DNA of 64,000 nt from Rhizobiales bacterium TMED25 (GCA_002168075.1 NHCE01000007.1:20525-84524), one strand, 5' to 3'; numbered from the stretch's first letter, positions 47,851 to 58,035 are shown. The notes: generated by a model from the letters alone, not told the origin. Translations and numbers: made by a program.

Positions 47851-48867
47851 GTGATAGAAAAAAATTGGCAGGAATTAGTTAAACCAAATAAAATTGAAAT
47901 CAAAGAAGATCAGTCAGGTAAAAATGTCTCTAGACTGACAGTTGAGCCTATGGAAAAAGGTTTTGGATTAACTATTGGAAACTCACTAAGGAGAATTCTC
48001 TTATCATCACTTCAAGGTAGTGCTATTACCTCAGTGAAGATAGATGGTGTCCTTCACGAGTTTTCAGCAATATCAGGTGTTAGAGAAGATGTTACAGATA
48101 TAATTTTAAATATAAAAGATATTGCAATAAAAATGCATGCTGACTCAGAAGTTAAATTGATACTAAATAAAACTGGTCCCTGCACTGTTATAGCTGGGGA
48201 TATTGAATCATCATCTGATGTTGAAGTTTTAAACCCCGAAACCGTGATATGCACCTTAGATGATAAGGTAAATATCAGGATGGAATTCATTGCAAGAACT
48301 GGAAGAGGTTATGTGCCAGCAGAAAAAAATCGCTCTGAAGATGAGCCAGTTGGTCTGATTCCAATTGATAGTTTATTTTCGCCTGTAAAGAGAGTGACTT
48401 ATGATATTGAAAATACTAGAGAAGGGCAAATACTTGACTACGATAAGCTAAATATGACAATTGAAACTGATGGATCAGTTCGTCCTGAGGATGCAATAGC
48501 ATTTGCCGCAAGAATAATGCAAGATCAACTTGACGTATTTGTTAATTTTGAAGAACCAGTTGCCCCTGTTGTAGAAGACAAGACTCCTGAATTGACATTT
48601 AATCCTGCTTTATTAAAGAAGGTTGATGAGTTAGAACTATCAGTCAGATCAGCAAATTGTCTTAAAAATGATAATATTGTATACATCGGAGATCTTATAC
48701 TAAAGTCTGAGTCTGAGATGCTAAGAACACCTAATTTCGGTAGAAAGTCATTAAATGAAATAAAAGAAGTCCTTGCTCAAATGGGACTGCATCTTGGTAT
48801 GAATATTCCAAATTGGCCACCAGAGAATATAGATGATCTAGCAAAACGATATGAAGAAAGTTACTAA
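47851..48867 (+). CDS. rpoA: DNA-directed RNA polymerase subunit alpha
   Basis: I chose the GTG start at 47851, which follows AGAGG by 7 bp and gives [14 protein letters not shown], matching other alphaproteobacterial RpoA, for a total of 338 residues. ATG 47806 in frame would add 15 residues. [20 protein letters not shown] is the dimerisation signature, and the C-terminal domain ([15 protein letters not shown]...[12 protein letters not shown]) is intact, so UP-element and activator contacts are possible. Confidence 0.96.
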   Translation: MIEKNWQELVKPNKIEIKEDQSGKNVSRLTVEPMEKGFGLTIGNSLRRILLSSLQGSAITSVKIDGVLHEFSAISGVREDVTDIILNIKDIAIKMHADSEVKLILNKTGPCTVIAGDIESSSDVEVLNPETVICTLDDKVNIRMEFIARTGRGYVPAEKNRSEDEPVGLIPIDSLFSPVKRVTYDIENTREGQILDYDKLNMTIETDGSVRPEDAIAFAARIMQDQLDVFVNFEEPVAPVVEDKTPELTFNPALLKKVDELELSVRSANCLKNDNIVYIGDLILKSESEMLRTPNFGRKSLNEIKEVLAQMGLHLGMNIPNWPPENIDDLAKRYEESY

Positions 48868-48891
48868 TTTAAGAGTTAATAGGAGAAGAAT

Positions 48892-49332
48892 ATGCGTCAT
48901 AATATATCTGGACGTAAATTAAATAGAACATCAAGCCATAGAAAAGCTATGTTTTCAAATATGGTAAACGCTCTAATTAAGCATGAGCAAATTACTACTA
49001 CGTTGCCAAAAGCAAAAGAATTAAGACCAATTATCGAGAAAATGGTAACGCTATCTAGAAAAAATGACTTGCACTCCAGAAGACAAGCAATATCAAAACT
49101 ACAAGATAATGATATGGTTAAGAAATTATTTGAAGTTCTCGGCCCAAGGTATGCTGAAAGGACTGGTGGTTACACAAGAATAATAAAAGCTGGTTTCAGG
49201 TATGGTGACTCAGCACCAATGGCTGTTATTGAGTTTGTTGATAGAGATAAAGATGCTAAAGGACAAGACTCAGGGCCAATTCAAGTGCAAGAGTCTGAAG
49301 AAGAAATAGAAAATGCAAATTCAATCGCCTAA
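48892..49332 (+). CDS. rplQ: 50S ribosomal protein L17
   Basis: A 146-residue L17. [47 protein letters not shown] is diagnostic, and [26 protein letters not shown] ends the core. An acidic tail of about 25 residues ([21 protein letters not shown]) follows. It ends the rpsM-rplQ unit, and crcB starts 2 bp later. Confidence 0.96.
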   Translation: MRHNISGRKLNRTSSHRKAMFSNMVNALIKHEQITTTLPKAKELRPIIEKMVTLSRKNDLHSRRQAISKLQDNDMVKKLFEVLGPRYAERTGGYTRIIKAGFRYGDSAPMAVIEFVDRDKDAKGQDSGPIQVQESEEEIENANSIA

Positions 49333-49334
49333 AT

Positions 49335-49712
49335 ATGCTTAAAGTCATAATAGTTGGCTTTGGTGGTTTTTTCGGCTCAATTTTTAGGTATTTAATATAT
49401 CTACTCTCTAATCATTTAATAGGCTATAGTTTCCCTTTTGGGACTATTTTAGTTAATGTTTTAGGCTGTTTTCTGATTGGTCTCATATATCAAATCTTTA
49501 GTGACACGATAAGTCTATCTGATAATTTAAAACTATTTATGACAATTGGCTTTTTAGGAGGATTTACAACTTTTTCTGCTTTTTCACTGGATGTATTTTT
49601 GCTCTATCAATCAAATAGCAAATTGGTAGCTATAATTTATATCTTTATTACTCTAGTATTATCTTTATTGGCCATGTTGGGAGGTATGTGGATCTTTAAG
49701 GTATATAATTGA
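49335..49712 (+). CDS. crcB: Fluoride channel CrcB/FluC
   Basis: A 125-residue four-helix membrane protein that lets fluoride leave the cell. GGFFGSIFRYL, GTILVNVLGCFLIG and the phenylalanine-box segment GFLGGFTTFSAFS are diagnostic. It works as an antiparallel dimer. No fluoride riboswitch lies before it because it begins 2 bp after rplQ, so expression presumably follows the ribosomal operon. Confidence 0.93.
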   Translation: MLKVIIVGFGGFFGSIFRYLIYLLSNHLIGYSFPFGTILVNVLGCFLIGLIYQIFSDTISLSDNLKLFMTIGFLGGFTTFSAFSLDVFLLYQSNSKLVAIIYIFITLVLSLLAMLGGMWIFKVYN

Positions 49713-49723
49713 TAGGGGATAAA

Positions 49724-50644
49724 ATGCATAAGATTGTCAAGGTAGATGATAACCAAATCAGATTAGATAGATGGCTAAAAGAAAATATAAAAAATACTAG
49801 TTACACTAATATTCAAAAAATTATCAGAACAGGACAAGTAAGAGTAGGAGGGCGAAGAAAGAAACCTGATTATAGAGTGCTAGCTGGTGATATTATTCGT
49901 ATACCACCTGATCAAATTGATACCGAAGCTTTATTAAAACAGAATTCTAATTATCAGATACGATCCATTAGAGACATGCAGATTTATGAAGATAAGCATG
50001 TATTAATCATCAATAAGCCATATGGGCTTGCAACCCAAGGTGGAACAAGTATTAATATACATGTTGATGGTATGCTAAAAGATATGAATACCGAAGTGGA
50101 TGAAAAATATAGACTAGTTCATAGACTTGACAAGCATACGACAGGAGTATTGATGATTGCCAAAAGGAGAGAAGTTGCTCAATTTTATACGTCGGCATTC
50201 AAAAACCAGAAAATAAAAAAACAATATATAGCTCTCGTTAATGGTAAGCCTATAAATAGAAATGGCCAAATAGATATAGAAATTAGTGATACATATCAAA
50301 AGAAGAGTGATTTTGTTGGTTATAATCGTAAGCAGAGTGTGGTAACAAAATATAAATTAATAGACAATCATGAAGATACGATTTCTCTGCTGCAAATATA
50401 TCCTTTAACAGGCAGAAAACATCAAATTAGAAAGCACTTAACTTTAATTGGTCATCCAATAATAGGTGATATGAAATATGGAAATATTAAAATTAATGAA
50501 GGTTTAGAAAAAAAACTATACTTGCATGCACAGAAGTTAGTTTTCCCAAGTTTCAAGAGTGAGGAAAAAATAGAAGTTATAGCTGAAATGCCTATTTACT
50601 TTTACGAAGCAATAAAACTATTGAAGTTAAATTTAGATGAATAA
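49724..50644 (+). CDS. rluC: RluC/RluD-family 23S rRNA pseudouridine synthase
   Basis: A 306-residue pseudouridine synthase. I chose ATG 49724, preceded by AGGGGAT; the TTG at 49709 in frame overlaps crcB. The N-terminal S4 domain is RLDRWLKENI...GQVRVGGRRKKPDYRV, and the catalytic Asp is in VHRLDKHTTGVLMIAK. Later motifs YPLTGRKHQIRKHL and IIGDMKYG are typical. It overlaps the ATP12 gene by 8 bp, the same order as in many alphaproteobacteria. Confidence 0.9.
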   Translation: MHKIVKVDDNQIRLDRWLKENIKNTSYTNIQKIIRTGQVRVGGRRKKPDYRVLAGDIIRIPPDQIDTEALLKQNSNYQIRSIRDMQIYEDKHVLIINKPYGLATQGGTSINIHVDGMLKDMNTEVDEKYRLVHRLDKHTTGVLMIAKRREVAQFYTSAFKNQKIKKQYIALVNGKPINRNGQIDIEISDTYQKKSDFVGYNRKQSVVTKYKLIDNHEDTISLLQIYPLTGRKHQIRKHLTLIGHPIIGDMKYGNIKINEGLEKKLYLHAQKLVFPSFKSEEKIEVIAEMPIYFYEAIKLLKLNLDE

Positions 50645-51344
50645 GAATATTAATGACTATATTTCAAGTCTGGAAAGTATAAAAATAATAGCAGAGAACA
50701 AAGTCTACAAATTATTTATAAATGGCAAACCTTTTCTAACGCATTCTAAGAATCAAGTGCAGATTCCTAATAGTATTTTTAAAAAAGAACTCGAAAATGA
50801 GTTGCTTTCTTATAAGAAAAATAAGACTCATAATTTACTCGTATTGAGTCTGCTAATTAAACTCGCAGATAATAAGAAGATAAATTCTAAGGAGCTAATT
50901 AATGATTTTTTAAATTACCTAGAAACAGACCTTCTTTTTTATTATGTAACCACTCCCGCTAACTTGGCAAAAGTTCAAAGAGAAAATTGGGGTAAAATGA
51001 TTCAAGCATTTGATGATATTTTTAAAACTTCTTGGGAAACAACATCAGAAATTCAGTCTTTAAAGCAAGATAAAAAAAATATTACAATAATAAGAAATTA
51101 TTTGAATAAAAAGCAGCCAATAGATATCTTTGTTATGCATTCAATTCTTAAGAAAACGGGGTCGTCAATTTTAACCATTTTATCTACTCTAAAATTATTT
51201 AATCATAATCAAATTTGGGAGGCAACCTATCTTGAAGAGTTGTGGTACAATAAGTTTCAATATAATGACACTTCAAGGTCTATTGAACTTCAGGAAAAAA
51301 AAGTTGAACTTGATGTGTATCTTAGATTATTAGATTCTCTCTGA
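50637..51344 (+). CDS. ATP12-type F1-ATPase assembly chaperone
   Basis: A 235-residue ATP12 family protein. Family features visible are YKLFINGKPFLTHSKNQVQIP near the N terminus, LETDLLFYYVTTPANLAKVQRENWGKM, a GSSILTI segment and the C-terminal WEATYLEELWYNKFQY. ATP12 binds the F1 alpha subunit during ATP synthase assembly in mitochondria and alphaproteobacteria. It is strongly diverged at lower-similarity positions. It overlaps rluC by 8 bp and the convergent lipB by 15 bp. Confidence 0.85.
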   Translation: MNKNINDYISSLESIKIIAENKVYKLFINGKPFLTHSKNQVQIPNSIFKKELENELLSYKKNKTHNLLVLSLLIKLADNKKINSKELINDFLNYLETDLLFYYVTTPANLAKVQRENWGKMIQAFDDIFKTSWETTSEIQSLKQDKKNITIIRNYLNKKQPIDIFVMHSILKKTGSSILTILSTLKLFNHNQIWEATYLEELWYNKFQYNDTSRSIELQEKKVELDVYLRLLDSL

Positions 51345-52001
51345 TAGGATTAAATTATCTATAGTAATTAATTTTTCAATTTTTAGCTCAAAATTTTCAA
51401 GAAATTTCTGATCAAATCTATTTAAAGAAATATTTGGATCAATATTATTTAGGCATGTGACTCCAAACTCTGATATCCCACATGGGATAATACCATCAAA
51501 ATACTGCATATCTGGATTAATATTAATTGCTATACCGTGAAGCGATATCCATTTTTTAACTTTTAGTCCAATTGCACCAATTTTTTCTTCTTCTTTATTT
51601 TTTTTTATCCATAAACCAATACGTTCTCTTTTCGGATATACTTCTATGTCAAAAGCATCCATTGTATTAATCAAGATATCTTCAAGTGTCTCAATAAAGA
51701 GTCTTATATCCTTGTTAAACCTTCTTAAATCTAGCATTACATATATAATTCTTTGCCCAGGTCCATGATAGGTAAATTTTCCACCTCGGGGTGTTTGATA
51801 TACAGGAATTTCACTTTCTATCAATAATTCCTCTTTTTTAGCACTTGAGCCAGCCGTATATATAGGTGGATGTTCCAATAGCCAAATTAATTCATTTTCA
51901 TCGCCCTTGTGAATAGAATCAGCACGAGACTCCATATAACGAGTGGCCACTTGGTAATCAATTAACGAGTTACTCTTATAAAGTTCTATTTTTTTAGTCA
52001 T
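51330..52001 (-). CDS. lipB: Octanoyl-[acyl-carrier-protein]:protein octanoyltransferase LipB
   Basis: A 223-residue enzyme that moves octanoyl from ACP to lipoate-dependent proteins. PRGGKFTYHGPGQ (71-83), the catalytic Lys147 in GAIGLKVKKW and Cys174 in IIPCGISEFG are present. It overlaps the convergent ATP12 gene by 15 bp. lipA is not in the window. Confidence 0.93.
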   Translation of the reverse strand: MTKKIELYKSNSLIDYQVATRYMESRADSIHKGDENELIWLLEHPPIYTAGSSAKKEELLIESEIPVYQTPRGGKFTYHGPGQRIIYVMLDLRRFNKDIRLFIETLEDILINTMDAFDIEVYPKRERIGLWIKKNKEEEKIGAIGLKVKKWISLHGIAININPDMQYFDGIIPCGISEFGVTCLNNIDPNISLNRFDQKFLENFELKIEKLITIDNLILSERI

Positions 52002-52084
52002 TTAAATTTTGAGCATTTTTTATTTTATTATTTGCTAAATAATATCATTCTAATATATTTAATTATATAATTTAATTAAATTTT

Positions 52085-52171
52085 GCGATCGTGGCGGAAT
52101 TGGTAGACGCGCAGCGTTGAGGTCGCTGTAGAGGCAACTCTGTGGAAGTTCGAGTCTTCTCGATCGCACCA
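52085..52171 (+). tRNA. tRNA-Leu(GAG)
   Basis: An 87-nt class II tRNA with encoded CCA. Acceptor GCGATCG pairs with CGATCGC, anticodon loop TTGAGGT gives GAG, and the variable arm is long. It is a single-gene unit in the 229-bp region between lipB and the J-domain gene. Confidence 0.97.
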
Positions 52172-52230
52172 TTTTTATATAGATGTACTCCATAATTTTA
52201 GAAAAATGACTATGGAGATCCTAGAATTGG

Positions 52231-52569
52231 ATGATAATGATATTAATTCTCTCTGTGTTTTTTTTAGCTATTTTAGGTCTACTTATTAAATTTAAAGTAT
52301 TAGGTTATTTTATCTATTTACTACCATATATATTGAGAAATTTAACAAATCTAAGTAAATTCAAAACTAAATCAAGAAAGAGTCAATCGATTATTTCAAG
52401 TGAGGAAGAAGCATACGAAATCTTAGGATTAAAACCTGGAGATAGTATTGAAAAAATCGAAGAGTCATATCGTAATTTAATGAAGAAAAATCACCCGGAT
52501 AGTGGTGGAAGCGAATACATTGCAAAAAAAATTAACTCTGCAAGAGAGTTTTTAATAAAATTAAAATAG
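52231..52569 (+). CDS. Membrane-anchored J-domain protein
   Basis: A 112-residue protein. Residues 1-35 are one or two hydrophobic helices, followed by a basic linker and a C-terminal J domain with the catalytic HPD in KKNHPDSGG. J domains stimulate DnaK ATPase. The layout, with an N-terminal membrane anchor and C-terminal J domain, resembles the Pam18/TIM14-like proteins of alphaproteobacteria and mitochondria. It is convergent with the carboxypeptidase gene, 3 bp apart. Confidence 0.8.
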   Translation: MIMILILSVFFLAILGLLIKFKVLGYFIYLLPYILRNLTNLSKFKTKSRKSQSIISSEEEAYEILGLKPGDSIEKIEESYRNLMKKNHPDSGGSEYIAKKINSAREFLIKLK

Positions 52570-52572
52570 TAT

Positions 52573-53568
52573 TCATGGGAATATAGCCAAGAATCTATCT
52601 ACTTTCTCACTAAAGCGATTATATTTTGTGTCATTATCAGGATAAATATTAGATTTTTTAATACTATTATGATGGTTATTAATGTAGTCAATTTGTTTAT
52701 TAAAATTAGAATAATTAGGTTTATTAATTGGATATGGTAGATGTTTGCCAACTTTCTTCAGAGATAAATCAAGAACCTTAGCCATATTACTATTCCTTGA
52801 ACTTGATGTACTTCCTCCCATCACAACTGATATAACCTTTTTATTATTTCTTTTCACGTATGTTAACAAGTTAAATCCGGACATGCTTGTGAAACCGGTT
52901 TTAATCCCTTCTGCACCTGCATAGGTATAGAGGAGCTTATTATGGCTTTTATACTTTTTACCCTCGTAAATAAACTCCTTCATAGAAAATACTTTAGACT
53001 CATTTGGAAAATCTTTTATCATTCTTAGTCCAAGTATGGACATATCATAGGCTGTTGTTGTTTGGTAATTATTATGTAATCCTGAAGCATTCTTAAAGGT
53101 TGTATTATACATACCAATTTGTCTTGCTTTTTCTGTCATTCTATTTGCAAATTTCAGTTCTGTACCCGAAATATGCTCCGCTACAGCCGTCGCCACATCA
53201 TTGGCAGATTTTATAGCAAGTGCCTTAATGGCATTATTGAAAGATATAGTTTCACCTTGTGATAAACCTAATTTAGAGGCGGGTTTTTTAGAGGCATTTC
53301 TAGAAAATATAATGAGATCTGATTTTTTTATCTTATTATTTTTGATATCTTCAAAAATTATATACAAAGTCATGACCTTAGTAAGGGATGCTGGGTATCG
53401 TTTTTGATATCCTTTGTTATTATGAACTATTTCCCCAGAAGCGGCATCCAGAGAAAATGAAGAGTATTTTGGTGCAGAATTAACATCTTTTGTTAAAAGG
53501 AAAATAAACGTTAGGGATGTTACTAATATAATAAATTTTTTTATAAGCATATTTTGCATAAATAGCAC
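52573..53568 (-). CDS. Serine-type D-alanyl-D-alanine carboxypeptidase (S11, PBP5/6 family)
   Basis: A 331-residue penicillin-binding protein. It begins with an N-terminal signal peptide (hydrophobic stretch about residues 12-27), and the S11 motifs are SxxK at S61-K64, SxN at S121-N123 and KTG at K223-G225. It trims the terminal D-Ala from peptidoglycan stem peptides in the periplasm. The usual PBP5 C-terminal domain and amphipathic anchor are shortened. ATG codons at 53559 and 53550 are alternative starts that give a more typical signal peptide. No Shine-Dalgarno sequence is obvious. Confidence 0.88.
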   Translation of the reverse strand: MLFMQNMLIKKFIILVTSLTFIFLLTKDVNSAPKYSSFSLDAASGEIVHNNKGYQKRYPASLTKVMTLYIIFEDIKNNKIKKSDLIIFSRNASKKPASKLGLSQGETISFNNAIKALAIKSANDVATAVAEHISGTELKFANRMTEKARQIGMYNTTFKNASGLHNNYQTTTAYDMSILGLRMIKDFPNESKVFSMKEFIYEGKKYKSHNKLLYTYAGAEGIKTGFTSMSGFNLLTYVKRNNKKVISVVMGGSTSSSRNSNMAKVLDLSLKKVGKHLPYPINKPNYSNFNKQIDYINNHHNSIKKSNIYPDNDTKYNRFSEKVDRFLAIFP

Positions 53569-53703
53569 ACTACAATGAAATTATTATATTTTTATTAATC
53601 ACAATAGATAATATACATATCCCTAATAATTATTTTTTAAAATTGAAATTTATTTTTTAATTACCAAATATATTATAGAGTTATATTATAGAAAGGTAAT
53701 CAG

Positions 53704-54021
53704 ATGGCTGTTACGAAGAATTCCACAGCAAATGAAAATCAAACACTTCTCAAAGACAAAGTTACTAGACCAAGTATGTATCAAGTGATACTCTTAAACG
53801 ATGATTATACTCCTATGGAATTTGTTGTAGAGGTCCTAATGAAATATTTCTCAAAAAGTATTGAAGAAGCAAACCAAGTTATGCTTCATGTTCATAAAAG
53901 TGGTTCTGGACTTTGCGGTGTTTACCCTTTTGATGTTGCTGAAACTAAAGTTATGCAAGTTATGAATTTTGCAATAAAAAATGGTCATCCTTTACAATGT
54001 AAAATGGAAAAAGGTAATTAG
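53704..54021 (+). CDS. clpS: ATP-dependent Clp protease adaptor ClpS
   Basis: A 105-residue N-degron adaptor. [20 protein letters not shown] is the N-end-rule binding core, and [24 protein letters not shown] follows. It hands N-degron substrates to ClpA, whose gene starts 2 bp downstream. AGAAAGG precedes the ATG. Confidence 0.96.
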   Translation: MAVTKNSTANENQTLLKDKVTRPSMYQVILLNDDYTPMEFVVEVLMKYFSKSIEEANQVMLHVHKSGSGLCGVYPFDVAETKVMQVMNFAIKNGHPLQCKMEKGN

Positions 54022-54023
54022 TT

Positions 54024-56354
54024 ATGCCAAGTTTTTCAAAGGGTCTTGAAAATTCTCTTCATAAAGCACTATCCATAGCTCGTGATAAAAAACATGAATT
54101 CTCTACATTAGAGCATTTATTGCTAGCAATAATTGATGATGAAGATGCTGCTGTAGTATTTAAATATTGTTCAGTTGACGTTGAGCTATTGAAGGCCGAA
54201 ATACAGGGTTACTTGGATAATGAATTACGACATATTATCGTGAAGGACTCTGATGACGTTAAGCCTACAACAAGTTTTCAAAGGGTTATTCAAAGAGCGG
54301 TAATTCATGTGCAAACCTCTAACAAGGATGTAGATGTTACAAGCGCAAATGTCCTAGTAGCTATCTTTTCTGAAAGAGAAAGTCATGCAGTTTATTTTTT
54401 AAATAAGGTTAATTTATCAAGGTATGACGTGGTAAATTATTTGAGTCATGGTTTTCCTAAAGGTTACACAAGAGAAGATGAGGCTGAGCAAGGTGAAAAT
54501 CTTGCTCAAGAACCTTTTGAGGAAGTTAATAAAAGCAAGACACCAAACATTGATAGTTACTGTATACATCTTAATAATAAGGCAAAGAACGGCCAAATTG
54601 ACCCTATAATTGCAAGAGAAACAGAGATTTTAAGAATAAGTCAAATATTATGTAGAAGAAAAAAAAATAATCCCTTATTAGTAGGAGATCCAGGTGTTGG
54701 AAAAACAGCTATAATTGAAGGCCTTGCTTTAAATATCGTAAACGAACAAGTCCCAGATTTTTTAAAAGATGTCCAAATAATTCAACTGGATATGGGGGCA
54801 CTGATTGCTGGGACAAGATATAGAGGTGATTTTGAAGAGAGATTAAAGGATGTACTTAAAGAAATTGAGAATTTACCGAAAGCGATTCTATTCATAGATG
54901 AAATCCATACTATTATTGGCTCAGGATCTACATCAGGAGGTTCAATGGATGCCGCAAATCTCCTCAAACCTGCACTTCAATCAGGTCAACTGAAATGTAT
55001 CGGATCTACAACATATCGTGAATATTCAAAATATTTTGAAAAAGATAGGGCTCTTGTCAGAAGATTCCAAAAAATAGATATAACGGAACCTAACATTGAA
55101 GACTGTATAAAAATTATAACAGGTTTAAAACCATATTTTGAAGACTACTATAAAATCAAATTTGATAATAATAGTATTAAAACGGCTGTTGAACTATCTG
55201 CTCGTTATCTGCAAGATAGAAAACTACCCGATAAAGCAATAGATTTGATAGATGAAACAGGAGCATCGCAGGTTATTCTTCCAAAAGAGCAAAGAAAGAA
55301 AAAAATAACCTCAAAGGATATTGAAAAGACACTATCTATAATTGCAAAAATTCCTGAGAAAAATGTAACTAAATCAGATAATTCGGTCCTTAAAAATATA
55401 GAGAAAAGTCTTAAGAATCAAGTGTTTGGTCAAAACCATGCTATTGAGCTTCTTTCGTCATCAATAAAGTCATCGAGAGCTGGCCTAAGAGACGTGGAGA
55501 AGCCAATAGGTTCTTACCTTTTCTCAGGACCAACCGGTGTTGGTAAAACAGAACTTGCAAGGCAATTATCGCAGTCTTTATCAATTGATCTTATAAGGTT
55601 TGATATGTCTGAATATATGGAAAGGCATTCAATCTCTAAATTAATTGGTGCACCTCCTGGCTATGTGGGTTATGACCAAGGTGGCCTTCTTACAGATAGC
55701 ATCGAAAAGACTCCACATTGCGTATTGCTCTTGGATGAAATAGAAAAAGCGCATTATGAGATCTATAATATACTTCTCCAAGTTATGGATTATGGTTTCT
55801 TAACGGATCATAACGGCAAGAAAATAGATTTTCGAAATGTTATTATTATTCTTACAACAAATGCTGGTGCAGCTGATCTAGCAAAGGAGTCTATAGGATT
55901 TTCTGAAATGAAAAGTGAAGAAAATTATAACCAAGAGATAAATAGAGTATTTTCCCCTGAATTTAGAAATAGATTAGATGGTATTATTCCATTTAATGGT
56001 TTGTCTATGGATATTATGAAAATGGTAGTAGATAAATTTATAATAAAATTGGAAAGCCAGCTTGAAGAAAAAAATGTGGTACTAACCCTATCAGAAGAAG
56101 CCTATGAATGGTTGTCGATAAATGGGACAGATGAGAAATACGGGGCAAGACCATTACAGAGACTGATAGATGAAAAAATTAAAAAACCACTTGCCGACGA
56201 GCTTTTGTTTGGAAAACTCAAGAGTGGGGGATCCATAAAGGTGGATGTAGAGAAAAATGAAGAGACTAAATCTGGTGAGCTAGTGTTAATTATAAACGAT
56301 AAAAGAATAATTAAAAAATCTGATAAAAAAGATAAAGACTTAATTCTCCATTAA
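54024..56354 (+). CDS. clpA: ATP-dependent Clp protease ATP-binding subunit ClpA
   Basis: A 776-residue AAA+ unfoldase with an N-terminal Clp-N repeat domain, D1 with Walker A GDPGVGKT, and D2 with Walker [21 protein letters not shown] is the D2 Walker B. The first ATP-binding domain also has [11 protein letters not shown]. It feeds substrates to ClpP. It is coupled to clpS and overlaps the convergent HIT gene by 15 bp. Confidence 0.96.
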   Translation: MPSFSKGLENSLHKALSIARDKKHEFSTLEHLLLAIIDDEDAAVVFKYCSVDVELLKAEIQGYLDNELRHIIVKDSDDVKPTTSFQRVIQRAVIHVQTSNKDVDVTSANVLVAIFSERESHAVYFLNKVNLSRYDVVNYLSHGFPKGYTREDEAEQGENLAQEPFEEVNKSKTPNIDSYCIHLNNKAKNGQIDPIIARETEILRISQILCRRKKNNPLLVGDPGVGKTAIIEGLALNIVNEQVPDFLKDVQIIQLDMGALIAGTRYRGDFEERLKDVLKEIENLPKAILFIDEIHTIIGSGSTSGGSMDAANLLKPALQSGQLKCIGSTTYREYSKYFEKDRALVRRFQKIDITEPNIEDCIKIITGLKPYFEDYYKIKFDNNSIKTAVELSARYLQDRKLPDKAIDLIDETGASQVILPKEQRKKKITSKDIEKTLSIIAKIPEKNVTKSDNSVLKNIEKSLKNQVFGQNHAIELLSSSIKSSRAGLRDVEKPIGSYLFSGPTGVGKTELARQLSQSLSIDLIRFDMSEYMERHSISKLIGAPPGYVGYDQGGLLTDSIEKTPHCVLLLDEIEKAHYEIYNILLQVMDYGFLTDHNGKKIDFRNVIIILTTNAGAADLAKESIGFSEMKSEENYNQEINRVFSPEFRNRLDGIIPFNGLSMDIMKMVVDKFIIKLESQLEEKNVVLTLSEEAYEWLSINGTDEKYGARPLQRLIDEKIKKPLADELLFGKLKSGGSIKVDVEKNEETKSGELVLIINDKRIIKKSDKKDKDLILH

Positions 56355-56753
56355 GTATGCAATTACAGCATTTGCTTGTTTTTCTATTGTATTTAGTTCT
56401 GGTGACATTTCACATTCTTTTTCGAAAACGGGAATAACGTGAAAGTGTGTATGGAAAATAACTTGACCTGCCGAGCTTTCGCAGTTGTGTTTTATTTTAC
56501 ATCCTGCAGCTCCAAAAACATAAATTTGAGATTCGGTAATTTTCTTAACAATTAAAATTAATTTACTTAGATCTTCCAGTCCAATATCCATAATATTTCG
56601 TGATTTTTTTTTTGGAATAACAAGCATGTGTCCCGGCATTTCAGGGTATGCATCCATAATTACAATGGTATTAGTATCTTCATAGACTTTCAAGGAGGGT
56701 ATTTCATTTGATATAATTTTTAAAAAAATATTATTTGAGTCATATTCTATCAT
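56340..56753 (-). CDS. HIT family protein (histidine triad hydrolase)
   Basis: A 137-residue HIT-domain protein. The histidine triad is FHTHFHVIPVF with histidines 101, 103 and 105. Hint-type enzymes hydrolyse nucleoside phosphoramidates or related AMP conjugates. It overlaps the convergent clpA by 15 bp and follows the COG3146 gene by 14 bp, so those two likely form one transcript. Confidence 0.9.
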   Translation of the reverse strand: MIEYDSNNIFLKIISNEIPSLKVYEDTNTIVIMDAYPEMPGHMLVIPKKKSRNIMDIGLEDLSKLILIVKKITESQIYVFGAAGCKIKHNCESSAGQVIFHTHFHVIPVFEKECEMSPELNTIEKQANAVIAYLMEN

Positions 56754-56767
56754 ACAGTTTAACCCCT

Positions 56768-57886
56768 TTACTTGAATGGACTTAGCTTCGAAAGTATGTC
56801 TACCTCTTTATTTACATATTTTGACTCTTTTGATAGGTAATCGTCAATTACTTTATGAATATCTTGATTTTGAAAATAATGGGCTGAATGTGTTATTACC
56901 GGAGAATAGCCACGTGATATTTTGTGTGAGCCTCCAGCACCGGCCTCTATGGAATCTAAATTGTATTTAATTGCAAATTCTATTGCTTGATAGTAGCACA
57001 ATTCATAATGGAGAAACTTGTAGTAACCATTTGCACCCCAATATCTTCCATAAAGAGTATTTTTGCTTTTAAGATGAAGACTTGCACCAATAGTACTGGT
57101 ATCTTTTTTAGCAAGCATTAGCATTATATTATCAGGCATATTACTTATGATATTTTCAAAAAAATCAATATTTAGGTAGGCATTACCCCATTTCCTGTTA
57201 CACGTATCGAGATAGAATGTATAAAATATATCAATTTGCTCCTCACTAATACTCTTTCCATCGACCCATTCAATACTAATCCCACTAGACTTTATCGATT
57301 TGCGCTCTTTATTAATCATTTTTCTTTTTCGAGATGTAAGTGTATTTAAAAAATCATCGAATGTTGAATAATTATTATTTTTCCAAATATATTGCTGACT
57401 TACTCTTGGAATAAAATTCTCTTTTTGTAGATGATTTATCTCATCGCCCTGAATAAAGTTAAAATGAGCACTTGAAATATTATTCTCATCCAGAAAATGT
57501 TTTATATTTTTTATTATTTGATTATTTTTGAATATTCTATTTCCAGAATTTAAAATCTTCATAGATCTTACTGGGGTAAAGGGAATTGCAATTAATAGTT
57601 TAGGATAGTATTTAAATTTAATTTGATTATAAAAATCCACCCACACATGATCAAAAACAAATTCACCAAAAGAGTGGTATTTTAGGTATGCTGGGGTAAA
57701 ACTATCCATTTTTCCACTTTCATTTATATTTAAAATATGATTTGGAACCCAACCAGTTCTCTCTGTTGCGCAACCAGAACTTTCAAGTGCTGCCAGAAAA
57801 TCATATTTCATAAATGGATTATCATTAATTAAGGTTTGATAGTCGCTCTTTTGGATTTCTAATATACTATTACAGATCTTATGCAT
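56768..57886 (-). CDS. COG3146 (peptidogalycan biosynthesis-type) GNAT/FemAB-like N-acyltransferase
   Basis: A 372-residue protein of the COG3146/DUF482 family. Its early segment IAIPFTPVRSMKIL corresponds to the family's IPFTPVPG-like core; later there are IGASLHLKSKNTLYGRYWGANGYYKFLHYELCYYQAIEFA and EAGAGGSHKISRGY, typical of the fold. The family is predicted to transfer acyl or amino-acyl groups, but its substrate is not established. It is found beside HIT and clpSA genes in alphaproteobacteria, as here. Confidence 0.82.
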   Translation of the reverse strand: MHKICNSILEIQKSDYQTLINDNPFMKYDFLAALESSGCATERTGWVPNHILNINESGKMDSFTPAYLKYHSFGEFVFDHVWVDFYNQIKFKYYPKLLIAIPFTPVRSMKILNSGNRIFKNNQIIKNIKHFLDENNISSAHFNFIQGDEINHLQKENFIPRVSQQYIWKNNNYSTFDDFLNTLTSRKRKMINKERKSIKSSGISIEWVDGKSISEEQIDIFYTFYLDTCNRKWGNAYLNIDFFENIISNMPDNIMLMLAKKDTSTIGASLHLKSKNTLYGRYWGANGYYKFLHYELCYYQAIEFAIKYNLDSIEAGAGGSHKISRGYSPVITHSAHYFQNQDIHKVIDDYLSKESKYVNKEVDILSKLSPFK

Positions 57887-58020
57887 TTAATTGATTTATA
57901 TTCAGATTTATTTGAAAATACCAGCAACTAATTTCACTTTATACAGGAAATTAGGGGAGTAAATAATTTTGATATTGTATAAGGTTTTTTTAGGAATTTT
58001 CATACATCAAGGTAGTAATT

Positions 58021-58035
58021 TAATCATTATTTAAT
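58021..58035 (+). promoter_or_regulatory. CtrA-box-like site upstream of divK
   Basis: TTAA-N7-TTAA occurs at 58021-58035, 71 bp before the divK start, and is followed by TTAAC at 58036-58040. The Caulobacter CtrA consensus is TTAA-N7-TTAAC. The gap (57887-58106, 220 bp) is extremely AT-rich, so this could be chance. No other gene or RNA is seen in the gap. Confidence 0.25.
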
